Below are positions 53,712 to 61,699 of a DNA stretch of 64,000 nt, one piece after another. The notes beneath the pieces were generated by a model, which did not search any database, was not told the origin of the DNA, and worked only from the letters and a program-made list of their open reading frames with translations. Each line of letters opens with the position of its first letter. Position 1 is the first letter of the stretch. Source of the stretch: Flavobacterium microcysteis (lineage in GTDB: Bacteria; Bacteroidota; Bacteroidia; Flavobacteriales; Flavobacteriaceae); NCBI RefSeq assembly GCF_006385255.1, contig NZ_VFJE01000055.1, positions 310,001-374,000 of the forward strand. The letters are read 5' to 3'. The translations under genes and the position numbers were made by a program.

Positions 53712-55144
53712 AAAAAAAATATCTTATAATAGCCTTGTTATCTCTACAATCCCTGCATTGCCAAATTCCTTTAGGATTGGGTACTTCTAGTTCGGAAACA
53801 TTATCTTCTAATTGGAAATATAAACTAACATCATTTTCTTATGACAACGAAATTGCTAATTTAAAAGGGGAATCTTTTGTCAGTTATAACAATTTCAAGT
53901 CGGGAGAAATATATAAAATCAATCGTTCATTTGACTTATGGGAAGGTGAGCCTCTTTTTGTAGCAATAAGCAATGACGGAAGAAAAATCATTTATATTAA
54001 AGATAGGGCTTATTACGGTGGTGAGGAGCATAAAAATGTGACTGTATATCTTGATGGTAAGCTCACAAAAGCTTATACGACCGAAGAATTTATTAACTGT
54101 GATCGTCAAAGAGAAAAATGTGAAATGTTTTCTGAAAATAGAGATCAATTGTTTAAACCTTCTGGAGGAACTTTTTTGGAATACAAGGACAGAGTCACAG
54201 ATCAGAATAAATTTCTCATTAAGAATTATGTATTTAACAAAAATGATACAATCTATATTACAGATGCTAGAAAAAAGGTCACTCTGTTTGATTTGAATAA
54301 CATAAGTATTATCCAATCAAAAATAGATTTTGATTCTCTCTATCCAAAAATTAAAAATATTCAGGCAATACAAAGTCGTATATCTTATTATGAATATCCC
54401 TTTAAATATGTTAGTGATATAGAAAATATTCAGAATAATGAAAAACTATCTCAGGCAATAAGTGTACTGTCTAATTTGAAATTTATATCATCCAATTCTC
54501 AGGAGTATTATAAATTTAGATTACATAAAATAGAATTAACAGGCTATATGAATCGCAACGGAAAGTTTGAGATAGACAGTATTTCTGCAGATCTGATTTT
54601 TGACCAACAAAAGATTATAAATTATATTGATAATACGACATTTAAGACAGATTTCATTCCTGCTGGACTTGATAAAATTTATGTTAGAACTTTTTTTGGT
54701 GGTTATAGAAGTTTTGATGAAAAAATTGCAGAGAAAGAAACTATAAGGATAAAGGAAAAAGAGGAGGAAGAATACAAAAAACGCCTTACGTTAGATAAAA
54801 TAGATAACTTTTATATTCCAAAAAATTTATATGAATGTAATACTGAATTGGATAAAATTTTAGATTTAGAAAGCAAAAATATGCTTGCCGAAACTGAAGA
54901 AAGAGAGTCAATTCAACATCATTTTGGATTAGGCATGTGGATCAGAAATAATTGGGGACTCCATGGAGGCTCCCGATTACTTAAATATTTTCACGACCGG
55001 AGTACTAAAAAAAAGAGGTTCAATAGCAGCGAAACTATATCCGATATTATTATAGAGCAATATATTAAATGGCTGAAAGGCGACAAAACGGCTTGGGAAA
55101 AATGGGAAAAGCAAAATCCTGTTAAACGAAATAAAAGCCAATAG
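53708..55144 (+). CDS. Secreted protein with C-terminal DUF6794-like domain
   Basis: 478 residues. Signal peptide ending near LHCQ. The N-terminal ~240 residues are hydrophilic and unfamiliar; at about 335-370 a highly charged coiled coil (KEEEEYKKRLTLDKIDNF) leads into a C-terminal domain with GLGMWIRNNWGLHGGSRLL, the characteristic segment of DUF6794-type proteins. It overlaps the 21-codon ORF by four bases and closes the accessory cluster. No function can be stated. Confidence 0.6.
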   Translation: MKKKYLIIALLSLQSLHCQIPLGLGTSSSETLSSNWKYKLTSFSYDNEIANLKGESFVSYNNFKSGEIYKINRSFDLWEGEPLFVAISNDGRKIIYIKDRAYYGGEEHKNVTVYLDGKLTKAYTTEEFINCDRQREKCEMFSENRDQLFKPSGGTFLEYKDRVTDQNKFLIKNYVFNKNDTIYITDARKKVTLFDLNNISIIQSKIDFDSLYPKIKNIQAIQSRISYYEYPFKYVSDIENIQNNEKLSQAISVLSNLKFISSNSQEYYKFRLHKIELTGYMNRNGKFEIDSISADLIFDQQKIINYIDNTTFKTDFIPAGLDKIYVRTFFGGYRSFDEKIAEKETIRIKEKEEEEYKKRLTLDKIDNFYIPKNLYECNTELDKILDLESKNMLAETEERESIQHHFGLGMWIRNNWGLHGGSRLLKYFHDRSTKKKRFNSSETISDIIIEQYIKWLKGDKTAWEKWEKQNPVKRNKSQ

Positions 55145-55214
55145 TAAACCTAATAAAGGCAAAAGAATTTTGCTGATAAAACAGCCGTATAAATCTGAAA
55201 TAAAAAGAATGGGT

Positions 55215-55403
55215 TTAGTGTTTCAAATAAACCTTTATAACAAAAAGCAATCCGATAAAAGCTAAAAAGCCTAATAAAACCAGATAACTTCTTTTGTAAA
55301 ATATCTTGTGCAGTTTCAAATCTTTTCGGTAGGCATAAATCATTGCTACAATAAATGCAATAACAAAAAAGCCGGCAAAAGTCCATTGACCTTGAGTAAA
55401 CAT
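55215..55403 (-). CDS. Small two-helix membrane protein
   Basis: 62 residues from ATG 55403 (MFTQGQWTFAGFFVIAF); an ATG seven codons upstream (55424) is also possible. Two hydrophobic helices (FAGFFVIAFIVAMIYAY; YLVLLGFLAFIGLLFVIKVY) flank a basic loop. I recall similar short proteins in other Flavobacterium genomes. The overlapping minus-strand frame at 55150-55386 is a shadow. Function unknown. Confidence 0.6.
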   Translation of the reverse strand: MFTQGQWTFAGFFVIAFIVAMIYAYRKDLKLHKIFYKRSYLVLLGFLAFIGLLFVIKVYLKH

Positions 55404-55483
55404 AGTGGATAAGTTTTTATGCAAAAGTAATTATTTGTATCCAAAAGTCAGTATTTTGCAGTATCATTTAATTTTTGAAAATC

Positions 55484-55867
55484 ATGCAGAAACAACTCAA
55501 TGCAGTAAAAGAATTCCACCAGGCATTTGGCCTTGGCGTAAGCGAAACTCCAAAAGGAGATTTAGGCGAAAGCAAAAATATGCTTCGTTATAATTTGATG
55601 AAAGAAGAAAACGAGGAATATCTTGAAGCCGTTCAGAATGATGATAAAATTGAAATTGCAGATGCTTTAGGCGATATGCTTTATATTTTATGCGGAACTA
55701 TTATCGAGCACGGATTACAGCATAAAATTGAAGAAGTTTTTGATGAAATCCAACGCAGCAATATGAGCAAACTAGGAGAGGACGGAAAGCCAATCTATCG
55801 AGAAGATGGAAAAGTGATGAAAGGGCCAAATTATTTTAAGCCTGATTTCTCCCTGATATTGAAATAA
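55484..55867 (+). CDS. MazG-like nucleotide pyrophosphohydrolase
   Basis: 127 residues from ATG 55484 (MQKQLNAVKEFHQAFG); the ATG at 55475 adds three residues. The all-alpha NTP-pyrophosphohydrolase signature is visible: NLMKEENEEYLEAVQNDDKI then IADALGDMLYILCG, with the EE...E and D...D metal ligands spaced as expected. Such enzymes hydrolyse (non-canonical) nucleoside triphosphates or related compounds. The C-terminus (GPNYFKPDFSLIL) is typical of this small Bacteroidota subgroup. Confidence 0.8.
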   Translation: MQKQLNAVKEFHQAFGLGVSETPKGDLGESKNMLRYNLMKEENEEYLEAVQNDDKIEIADALGDMLYILCGTIIEHGLQHKIEEVFDEIQRSNMSKLGEDGKPIYREDGKVMKGPNYFKPDFSLILK

Positions 55868-55870
55868 AAA

Positions 55871-55899
55871 AAATCCCGAAATAGTTTCGGGATTTTTTT
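55871..55899. terminator. Bidirectional terminator after the MazG-like gene
   Basis: AAATCCCGAAA/TTTCGGGATTT (55871-55881, 55885-55895) with a 3-base loop; A run before and T run after, so it can also serve the small minus-strand gene at 55906-56070. Confidence 0.85.
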
Positions 55900-55905
55900 A
55901 TGAAA

Positions 55906-56070
55906 TTATCTAAAAACGAGGAAGTACAGACCAACCCAAACCGAGATAAAAAACAATCCGGGATAAACAACTGCACTGATATTCTGTTTTAGTTTTTTCG
56001 TTAGGGCTAAATATATAATATAAGCAATAAACGCAATTAAAAGCCCGATGGTCATAAATGGATAAAGCAT
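55906..56070 (-). CDS. 54-residue two-helix membrane protein
   Basis: ATG 56070 to TAA 55908-55906 gives a 54-residue protein starting MLYPFMTIGLL. Two hydrophobic helices (LLIAFIAYIIYLAL; YPGLFFISVWVGLYFLVF) are joined by a short basic loop (TKKLKQN). It sits between ilvE (22 bases upstream on the same strand) and a terminator, which supports a real gene. Family unknown. Confidence 0.55.
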   Translation of the reverse strand: MLYPFMTIGLLIAFIAYIIYLALTKKLKQNISAVVYPGLFFISVWVGLYFLVFR

Positions 56071-56092
56071 ATTCTTATATTTTTAAAAGTTT

Positions 56093-57160
56093 CTAAATCT
56101 TAACTGTCCAGCCAAAAGGATCTTCAGCCAGCTTGTATTGAATGTTTGTCAGTTTTTCTTTTAGTTGCAAAGCAATAGAGTTCTCTACTTTTGGAAGCTC
56201 AAAATATTCACCTTTATACGAAAACCCAACAATCGGATTCACTACAGCTGCAGTTCCTGCTCCAAAAATTTCTTTTAAGGTCCCATTTTTGGCTGCTTCA
56301 ACAAGTTCCCAAACCAAAACGGAACGTACCTGCATGTCAATACCTTCTTTTTCAGCAAGAGTAATAAGACTTTTTCTGGTTACGCCGTCTAATATCCTTT
56401 CGCTTGCCGGTGCTGTAAACAAAGTATCGTTGATTCGGAAAAAAACGTTCATGGTGCCCGCTTCTTCCAATTTTGTATGCGTTGCATCGTCTGTCCAGAT
56501 AATCTGCTGGAAACCGTCTTTATTTGCCAATTGTGTTGGATAGAACTGTGCAGAATAGTTTCCGGCTGCTTTCGCTGCGCCAATACCGCCATTGGCAGCA
56601 CGGCTATAATGTTCAGCAATAATTACTTTAACTTCTCCTGAATAATACGATTTTGCAGGAGAAAGGATAATCATAAAACGATATTGTGATGATGGAGCAG
56701 CTACAACACCTGTACCTGTTGCAATCATAAATGGACGGATGTAAAGCGTATTGCCTTTTCCTTTTTTAACCCAGTCCTTTTCTATTCTTAATATTTCATG
56801 GAGACCACCTAAAAATACTTCTTCAGGAACTTCAGGCATGGCCATTCTTACCGCCGATTTATTGAATCGGTCAAAATTTTCATCAGGTCTAAAAAGCCAG
56901 ATAGCATCACTATCGTCTTTGTAAGCTTTCATACCTTCAAATATAGCTTGTCCATAGTGGAATACTTTTGCAGAAGGATCAAGAAGGAAAGGCTCATAAG
57001 GCTTGATGACAGGCTTTTGCCATTTTCCATCCTTGAAATCGCAAACCAGCATATGGTCAGTAAAGATGTTTCCGAAGACAAGATTTTCAAAATCAACATC
57101 ATTAATTTTGCTTGATGATGCCCTAATAATGTCAATTTCGGGATTATTTTTTAAATTCAT
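56093..57160 (-). CDS. ilvE: Branched-chain amino acid aminotransferase
   Basis: 355 residues, fold type IV PLP enzyme of the eukaryote-like BCAT group. Lys197 (GAAKAAGNYSAQFYP) is the PLP lysine; GQAIFEGMKAYK, PFMIATGTGV and ILDGVTRKSLITLAE are conserved segments. It transfers amino groups between 2-oxoglutarate and branched-chain 2-oxo acids. The gene is alone apart from the small membrane-protein gene downstream. A well-supported call. Confidence 0.95.
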   Translation of the reverse strand: MNLKNNPEIDIIRASSSKINDVDFENLVFGNIFTDHMLVCDFKDGKWQKPVIKPYEPFLLDPSAKVFHYGQAIFEGMKAYKDDSDAIWLFRPDENFDRFNKSAVRMAMPEVPEEVFLGGLHEILRIEKDWVKKGKGNTLYIRPFMIATGTGVVAAPSSQYRFMIILSPAKSYYSGEVKVIIAEHYSRAANGGIGAAKAAGNYSAQFYPTQLANKDGFQQIIWTDDATHTKLEEAGTMNVFFRINDTLFTAPASERILDGVTRKSLITLAEKEGIDMQVRSVLVWELVEAAKNGTLKEIFGAGTAAVVNPIVGFSYKGEYFELPKVENSIALQLKEKLTNIQYKLAEDPFGWTVKI

Positions 57161-57449
57161 TGGTTGAGGTTGGTTTAGGTTTTAAACAATTGAAAATCAG
57201 TTGTGATGCATTATGGTTTGATGCCGATTTTCAATAACTTTTATCAATGCTAAATTAATAAAAAATGGAAAGTTTTTGGATAAAAAGGGAATTATATTGC
57301 CATAGGTTGTTGCTTTTTCTAAATTGATCGCCGATGGTTCAAAATCTTGTATAATTAGCAATGAAACATAAAATTTATTAATCAGGAGGGCGCTACTTTT
57401 GATGAAACTCTCTATTTTTGTAACGAATTAAAAAAAAACAATACCAATC

Positions 57450-58097
57450 ATGAAAAATATATTTGTTTTGGCTTGTTCGCTGGCAATTTTTGCAAGCTGT
57501 GCCGATAAAAATAAAGAAACAGAAAAAACAGAAAAAACAGAAGAAACTATTGAAGCTCCAGCAGATAGTCTGCCTAAGACAGATTCAGTTGCCGTAGCGC
57601 CTGTTGAAGCAACACAAACTGCGGAAGTTGAAACTAAAGTTGCTGCTAAACCAGAAGAAATAATTGAAGTAACTCCAACTAAAGAAGTAAAAGTAGAGTA
57701 CGCGTCATTTGGAAGTAAGATTTTAGCTGATAAGGCTTTGAGCAAAGAACAGATGTTCCAGAAGTACAAGTCTATGAAAAAAGGAGACACGATAGCGGTG
57801 AAATTCAAATCAAAAATAAACTCTGTCTGCAAGAAAAAAGGATGCTGGATGAAAATGGAATTGCCAGGCCAGGCAGAATCTTTTATACGTTTTAAAGATT
57901 ATGGATTCTTTGTTCCGTTAAATGCAGACAACCAGGAAGCCATCGTAAGCGGAAGAGCTTTTGTTGACGAAATTTCTGTTGCCGAGTTAAAGCACTACGC
58001 AAAAGATGGTGGAAAATCACAAGAAGAAATAGATAAAATTACTCAGCCTAAAATTACCTATGCTTTCCAGGCTGACGGAGTTTTAATCAGCAAATAA
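57450..58097 (+). CDS. DUF4920 lipoprotein
   Basis: 215 residues. Lipoprotein signal with lipobox FASC, an acidic Thr/Glu/Pro spacer to about residue 85, then DUF4920 (YASFGSKILADKALSKEQMF; CKKKGCWMKMELPG with the conserved CKxxGCWM; KDYGFFVPLNADN). The Cys pair may bind metal or a cofactor. Two TAnnTTTG-like boxes (57394-57401 and 57413-57420) lie upstream. Its stop overlaps the start of the following CxxCH lipoprotein gene (TAATG), so they are co-translated. Confidence 0.85.
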   Translation: MKNIFVLACSLAIFASCADKNKETEKTEKTEETIEAPADSLPKTDSVAVAPVEATQTAEVETKVAAKPEEIIEVTPTKEVKVEYASFGSKILADKALSKEQMFQKYKSMKKGDTIAVKFKSKINSVCKKKGCWMKMELPGQAESFIRFKDYGFFVPLNADNQEAIVSGRAFVDEISVAELKHYAKDGGKSQEEIDKITQPKITYAFQADGVLISK

Positions 58098-58552
58098 TGA
58101 AGAAATACCTTTTGTTTTTTGGAATTATTATAGCCTTTTCAAGCTGTAATAAGAAAGAAGAAGTACCGTCCGTTGTTAAAAAAGAAGTTCCTGAAAAAAC
58201 TACAGGAGCAAAAGAGTTTGAGATGTATGAGATGTCTGAAATGGCAGCTCTTATGGAACAAATGTATGTGGATAATCAGCGTTTGAAAGAACGTATTAAA
58301 AATGGTGATACCATTGGCAAGTTTCCATCTCATTTTTTAGAAATTCATAAAAGAGCCATGACGGATGAGGCTGAAAACGATGCTTTTTTTAAAGAACAGG
58401 CAGCCGTTTTCATCAAAGCTCAGGAGCAGATTTATGAAGATCCTAAAAATGCAAAAGCTCATTTCAACAAAGCAGTTTCAGCTTGCGTTACCTGTCATGA
58501 AGTGAAATGCAGCGGACCGATTCCAAGAATCAAAAAATTATTTATAGAATAA
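58097..58552 (+). CDS. Lipoprotein with a single CxxCH haem motif
   Basis: 151 residues. Lipobox FSSC (Cys16), Lys/Glu-rich linker, helical body (SEMAALMEQMYVDNQRLKER), and near the C-terminus SACVTCHEVKC, a single CxxCH haem-c attachment site plus an additional Cys. The fold is reminiscent of cytochrome c' (haem site near the C-terminus of a helical bundle). It follows the DUF4920 gene by one-base overlap, which suggests the two proteins work together in the periplasm, possibly in metal or redox handling. Confidence 0.75.
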   Translation: MKKYLLFFGIIIAFSSCNKKEEVPSVVKKEVPEKTTGAKEFEMYEMSEMAALMEQMYVDNQRLKERIKNGDTIGKFPSHFLEIHKRAMTDEAENDAFFKEQAAVFIKAQEQIYEDPKNAKAHFNKAVSACVTCHEVKCSGPIPRIKKLFIE

Positions 58553-58570
58553 CAAATTCATGCGGCTATA

Positions 58571-59236
58571 ATGAAAAGAGAAATTATCCAGACTTCGGAT
58601 GGTTCGACATCAATTCTGCTTCCTGAATGGAACGAAACCTACCATTCAAAACACGGAGCCATACAAGAAGCTAAGCATGTGTTCATACAAAACGGACTTT
58701 CCTTATTTCAAGGTCAGTCCGTTTCCATTTTAGAAATAGGTTTTGGCACCGGACTCAATGCCTTTATAACCTATCTGGAAGCACAAAAGCTTCAGCAAAA
58801 GATAGAATACACAGGAATTGAAGCTTATCCCGTTGCAGCCGAGGATGTGCTTAAAATGAATTATGTAGCAGAATTGGATGCAGAAAGTGAAAAAGATATT
58901 TTTTTAAAGATGCATGAATCGGAATGGAACCAAAGAGAAATACTGTCTACTGACTTTTCGTTAGAGAAGCAAAACATCAAGTTTCAGGAAATAACAGATA
59001 CTAATAAATACGACTTGATTTATTTCGATGCTTTCGGATTTAGGGTACAGCCGGAATTATGGAGTTTGGAAATTTTCCAAAAGATGTATGCGGCATTAAA
59101 GCCGGAAGGTGTTTTGGTTACCTATGCTTGCCGTGGCCCTATAAAAAATGCAATGATAGGAGCTGGGTTTGTTACTGAAAAGCTGCCTGGACCGCCAGGA
59201 AAAAGGGAAATGCTGAGAGCGAGGAAGCTAGCTTGA
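58571..59236 (+). CDS. mnmD: tRNA (mnm5s2U34)-methyltransferase, MnmD type
   Basis: 221 residues. SAM motif I ILEIGFGTGLNAFITYLEA is the DUF752/MnmD signature, with YHSKHGAIQEAKHVF before it and DLIYFDAFGFRVQPELWS after. This stand-alone methyltransferase domain performs the last step of 5-methylaminomethyl-2-thiouridine formation at tRNA position 34, corresponding to the N-terminal half of MnmC. It is 18 bases after the CxxCH lipoprotein gene on the same strand. Confidence 0.88.
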   Translation: MKREIIQTSDGSTSILLPEWNETYHSKHGAIQEAKHVFIQNGLSLFQGQSVSILEIGFGTGLNAFITYLEAQKLQQKIEYTGIEAYPVAAEDVLKMNYVAELDAESEKDIFLKMHESEWNQREILSTDFSLEKQNIKFQEITDTNKYDLIYFDAFGFRVQPELWSLEIFQKMYAALKPEGVLVTYACRGPIKNAMIGAGFVTEKLPGPPGKREMLRARKLA

Positions 59237-59383
59237 TGCTACTGTTTGCAAATCGAAAATTAAATGTTAATTAATGCAATACTTTTTGTGAATTAACGTT
59301 TTTTTAGGGAATTGAGTGTTTAATTTCTGTAAATTTACCAAACGTTCTTACAAAAGCATTAACCTCCAAATTAAATTTTGACT

Positions 59384-59581
59384 ATGACAAGACCTATGTT
59401 TGCTTATACGAAATCTATTCTTGAAAGAGTGAGTTTCGACCCCTTGTTGTTCTGCAAAGAGCTTGAAAAAGCGATAAGATCGTTACTTCCATATGAAATT
59501 GAGCAATTAACGGAATGGCTTTTAAGCTACACAGTCGAAAAACCGGAATTGAAACAATGTCTATTAATTGTAAACAAATAA
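59384..59581 (+). CDS. Small conserved-looking protein of unknown function
   Basis: 65 residues from ATG 59384 (MTRPMFAYTKSILERV); a TTG two codons earlier is less likely. It is soluble and helical with no signal peptide (DPLLFCKELEKAIRSLLPY; EIEQLTEWLLSY). I recall similar flavobacterial hypothetical proteins but know no function. A palindromic terminator directly follows the stop. Confidence 0.6.
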   Translation: MTRPMFAYTKSILERVSFDPLLFCKELEKAIRSLLPYEIEQLTEWLLSYTVEKPELKQCLLIVNK

Positions 59582-59609
59582 AAAAAAGGAGCCAATTGGC
59601 TCCTTTTTT
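59581..59609. terminator. Bidirectional palindromic terminator before oxyR
   Basis: GGAGCCAATTGGCTCC, a perfect 16-bp palindrome, is flanked by seven A and at least six T. It separates the 65-residue protein gene (plus) and oxyR (minus), serving both. Confidence 0.85.
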
Positions 59610-59625
59610 ATTATTCCTTTTTCTT

Positions 59626-60570
59626 TTAATTCTTTTTTGACAGTGGACTTATGATCTGTACGTTCTGAAAAACGATGGCTCCTTTTACAACACCGGCTAT
59701 AACCTGACGCAAAGCGTCAATAATGTGTATTTTCAGCTCGCTTTTTGGAAATATAAGGCTGACTTCACGTGCTGGCTTTGGTTCCTTAAAATGGCGTAAT
59801 TTCAGCTTGTCTTTTTCTTTTAAATCTAAAGTATGCAAATAGGGAAGAAGCGTAGTGCCTAATCCTTCATCTGCCAGCTTAATCAAGGTTTCAAAACTTC
59901 CGCTTTCGATCTGGAACGTTGATGATTCGGAATTGTTTACGTTTTTGCATAAATTTAAAATACCGTCTCTAAAACAATGCCCGTCTTGTAAAAGCAATAG
60001 CGAATCCACATCAATATCTTCAACTTCTATTTCTTCTTTATGGAAGCTATGGTGGCTTTCAGGGAAATAAGCTACGAAAGGCTCATAATACAAGACGATT
60101 TCTTTAATTTTTTCATCTTCCAAAGGTGTAGCGGCAATGGCAGCATCCAAATGGCCATTTTTAAGACGGGTGATAATTTCCTCCGTATTATGCTCTTCGA
60201 TAATCAGTTTTATTTTTGGATATTTCTTAATGAAATTATTCAGGAACATCGGCAGAAGCGTAGGCATGATGGTTGGAATAATCCCTAATTTAAATTCACC
60301 TCCAATAAATCCTTTTTGCTGGTCAACAATATCTTGAATCCTGTCAGACTCATTGACTATGTTTTTAGCCTGAGTTACTATTTTTTGTCCTATTTCAGTA
60401 AGCTGTATCGGTTTTTTACTTCTGTCAAAGATCAAAACACCAAGTTCATCTTCGAGTTTTTGAATCTGCATACTTAGCGTAGGCTGTGTAACAAAGCATT
60501 TTTCGGCAGCAAGCGTAAAGTTTTTATTCTCGGCAACAGCCAGGACATAATATAATTGTGTGATAGTCAT
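59626..60570 (-). CDS. oxyR: Peroxide-sensing LysR-type regulator OxyR
   Basis: 314 residues. N-terminal LysR HTH (TLAAEKCFVTQPTLSMQIQK) and a substrate-binding-like domain. Two cysteines fall exactly where E. coli OxyR has its disulfide pair: Cys199 and Cys208, in DGHCFRDG and NLCKN. The surrounding residues also match (LLLQDGHCFRD). It should sense hydrogen peroxide and activate defence genes. It is divergent from a Dps gene, a classical target, with a possible operator between them. Confidence 0.95.
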   Translation of the reverse strand: MTITQLYYVLAVAENKNFTLAAEKCFVTQPTLSMQIQKLEDELGVLIFDRSKKPIQLTEIGQKIVTQAKNIVNESDRIQDIVDQQKGFIGGEFKLGIIPTIMPTLLPMFLNNFIKKYPKIKLIIEEHNTEEIITRLKNGHLDAAIAATPLEDEKIKEIVLYYEPFVAYFPESHHSFHKEEIEVEDIDVDSLLLLQDGHCFRDGILNLCKNVNNSESSTFQIESGSFETLIKLADEGLGTTLLPYLHTLDLKEKDKLKLRHFKEPKPAREVSLIFPKSELKIHIIDALRQVIAGVVKGAIVFQNVQIISPLSKKN

Positions 60571-60594
60571 TGTTATAATATTTTGTGATGCAAA

Positions 60595-60608
60595 TATAGA
60601 AAACTATA
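60595..60608. promoter_or_regulatory. TATAG-4-CTATA inverted repeat in the oxyR-dps gap
   Basis: TATAG (60595-60599) and CTATA (60604-60608) form an inverted repeat with a 4-base gap; ATAG/CTAT are the half-site bases of the E. coli OxyR motif, though there the half-sites are 7 bases apart. A TAACTTTA -7-like box for dps lies further downstream. Binding by OxyR is inferred. Confidence 0.4.
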
Positions 60609-60688
60609 ATATTTATTTATGATTTGAATTGCCTTATTTTTTGTAACTTTATAGTAGATAATTTTAAGAACCATTAAAAATAACAGAA

Positions 60689-61168
60689 ATGAAAACGAAT
60701 ATTTTAGGACTGCCAATTAAAGAAACCGAAGAAATATCAAACGATTTAAACATATTGCTATCCAGCTTTCAAGTGTATTACCAAAACCTGAGAGGAATAC
60801 ATTGGAACATTAGAGGAAAGCGTTTTTTTGACCTTCACGTAAAGTTTGAAGAGTTGTACAACGATGCGCAGCTAAAAATCGATATGATTGCAGAAAGAGT
60901 ACTTACAATTGGCGGTAGGCCATTGCATACTTTTGAAGACTATATAAAAAACAACAAGCTAAAAGTTGGGAAAAATATTTCTGTCGATGAAGAAGCCGTA
61001 CATTTGATTGTTACTTCTTTGTCTGATCTTCTAAAAATTGAAAGAGAGCTGTTGGCCAAATCAGCAGATGCTAATGATGAAGGTACTAACTCGATGATGA
61101 GTGATTTTATTAAAGAACAAGAAAAAACAATCTGGATGATGAAAGCCTGGTTGGAAGAAAAAATATAA
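60689..61168 (+). CDS. dps: Dps-family DNA-protecting ferritin-like protein
   Basis: 159 residues, four-helix ferritin-like fold. Ferroxidase-site residues are recognisable: RGIHWNIRGKRFFDLHVKFE (His and Glu ligands) with YNDAQLKIDMIAERVLTIGG. Dps stores iron by oxidising Fe2+ with H2O2 and coats DNA. Placed divergently from oxyR, it is probably peroxide-induced. A strong terminator follows. Confidence 0.93.
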   Translation: MKTNILGLPIKETEEISNDLNILLSSFQVYYQNLRGIHWNIRGKRFFDLHVKFEELYNDAQLKIDMIAERVLTIGGRPLHTFEDYIKNNKLKVGKNISVDEEAVHLIVTSLSDLLKIERELLAKSADANDEGTNSMMSDFIKEQEKTIWMMKAWLEEKI

Positions 61169-61211
61169 GTCAATAAGATCCTGGAAAATTAATTCCATGA
61201 TTTCTATGAAA

Positions 61212-61252
61212 AATGCAACATCTAAGTGACTTTAGTTGTTGCATTTTTTTTG
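61212..61252 (+). terminator. Intrinsic terminator of dps
   Basis: AATGCAACA/TGTTGCATT (61212-61220, 61237-61245), with the stem extending inward through CTAA/TTAG after one mismatch, then a run of T. Confidence 0.8.
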
Positions 61253-61321
61253 CTGTTAAAATTTGATTAAATTAATTTATCTTGTTTTTAAATAAGGATT
61301 GAAATTTCTAATTTTGCAAAT

Positions 61322-61615
61322 ATGAAACTGGCTGTGAAATTAGTGTTGTTAATGTTTATGACTTTTATTGTCACTCCTACTGTTGTAGGGCTGATAAAAG
61401 AAGATGTTGACACATCTATGGTTTACAGTATGTCAGAAGAAGAACAGCACAACCACAATAGTTGTAAAGAATTAAAAGCTGACTTCACAGTTGCAGATTA
61501 TCTTACTTTCTCTCACTATACAGAAAGTTCTTCAAGCCTTATCATTTCACAGCATAGCCTGAAACATGATAATGCGGCTTCGGCCATCTTTTCTCCTCCG
61601 CCTGAACAGGTTTAA
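61322..61615 (+). CDS. Small membrane protein upstream of sulP
   Basis: 97 residues. One N-terminal hydrophobic helix (VLLMFMTFIVTPTVVGLI) and a hydrophilic, His-rich tail (EEEQHNHNSCKELK). A perfect TAATTTTG -7 box ends only five bases before the ATG (61309-61316), so the message would be leaderless or nearly so, unless the true start is later. It is 84 bases before sulP, with a terminator-like hairpin in between. Function unknown. Confidence 0.6.
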   Translation: MKLAVKLVLLMFMTFIVTPTVVGLIKEDVDTSMVYSMSEEEQHNHNSCKELKADFTVADYLTFSHYTESSSSLIISQHSLKHDNAASAIFSPPPEQV

Positions 61616-61695
61616 TACAATTTAGGATTTTGAAAACTTCAAAATCTGAAGTCGTGTTTTTTAATGCGGCTAAAATCCTTGTATTAAATTTTTTT
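61611..61695 (+). promoter_or_regulatory. Terminator-like structured leader directly before sulP
   Basis: Arms TTTAATACA (61611-61619) and AGGATTTT (61624-61631) pair with AAAATCCT (61672-61679) and TGTATTAAA (61680-61688); a small inner hairpin ACTTC/GAAGT lies between. Seven T follow at 61689-61695, and the sulP ATG is at 61700. The outer arm includes the stop codon of the upstream small gene. It could be an attenuator; no promoter was seen inside. Confidence 0.5.
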
Positions 61696-61699
61696 AGGT

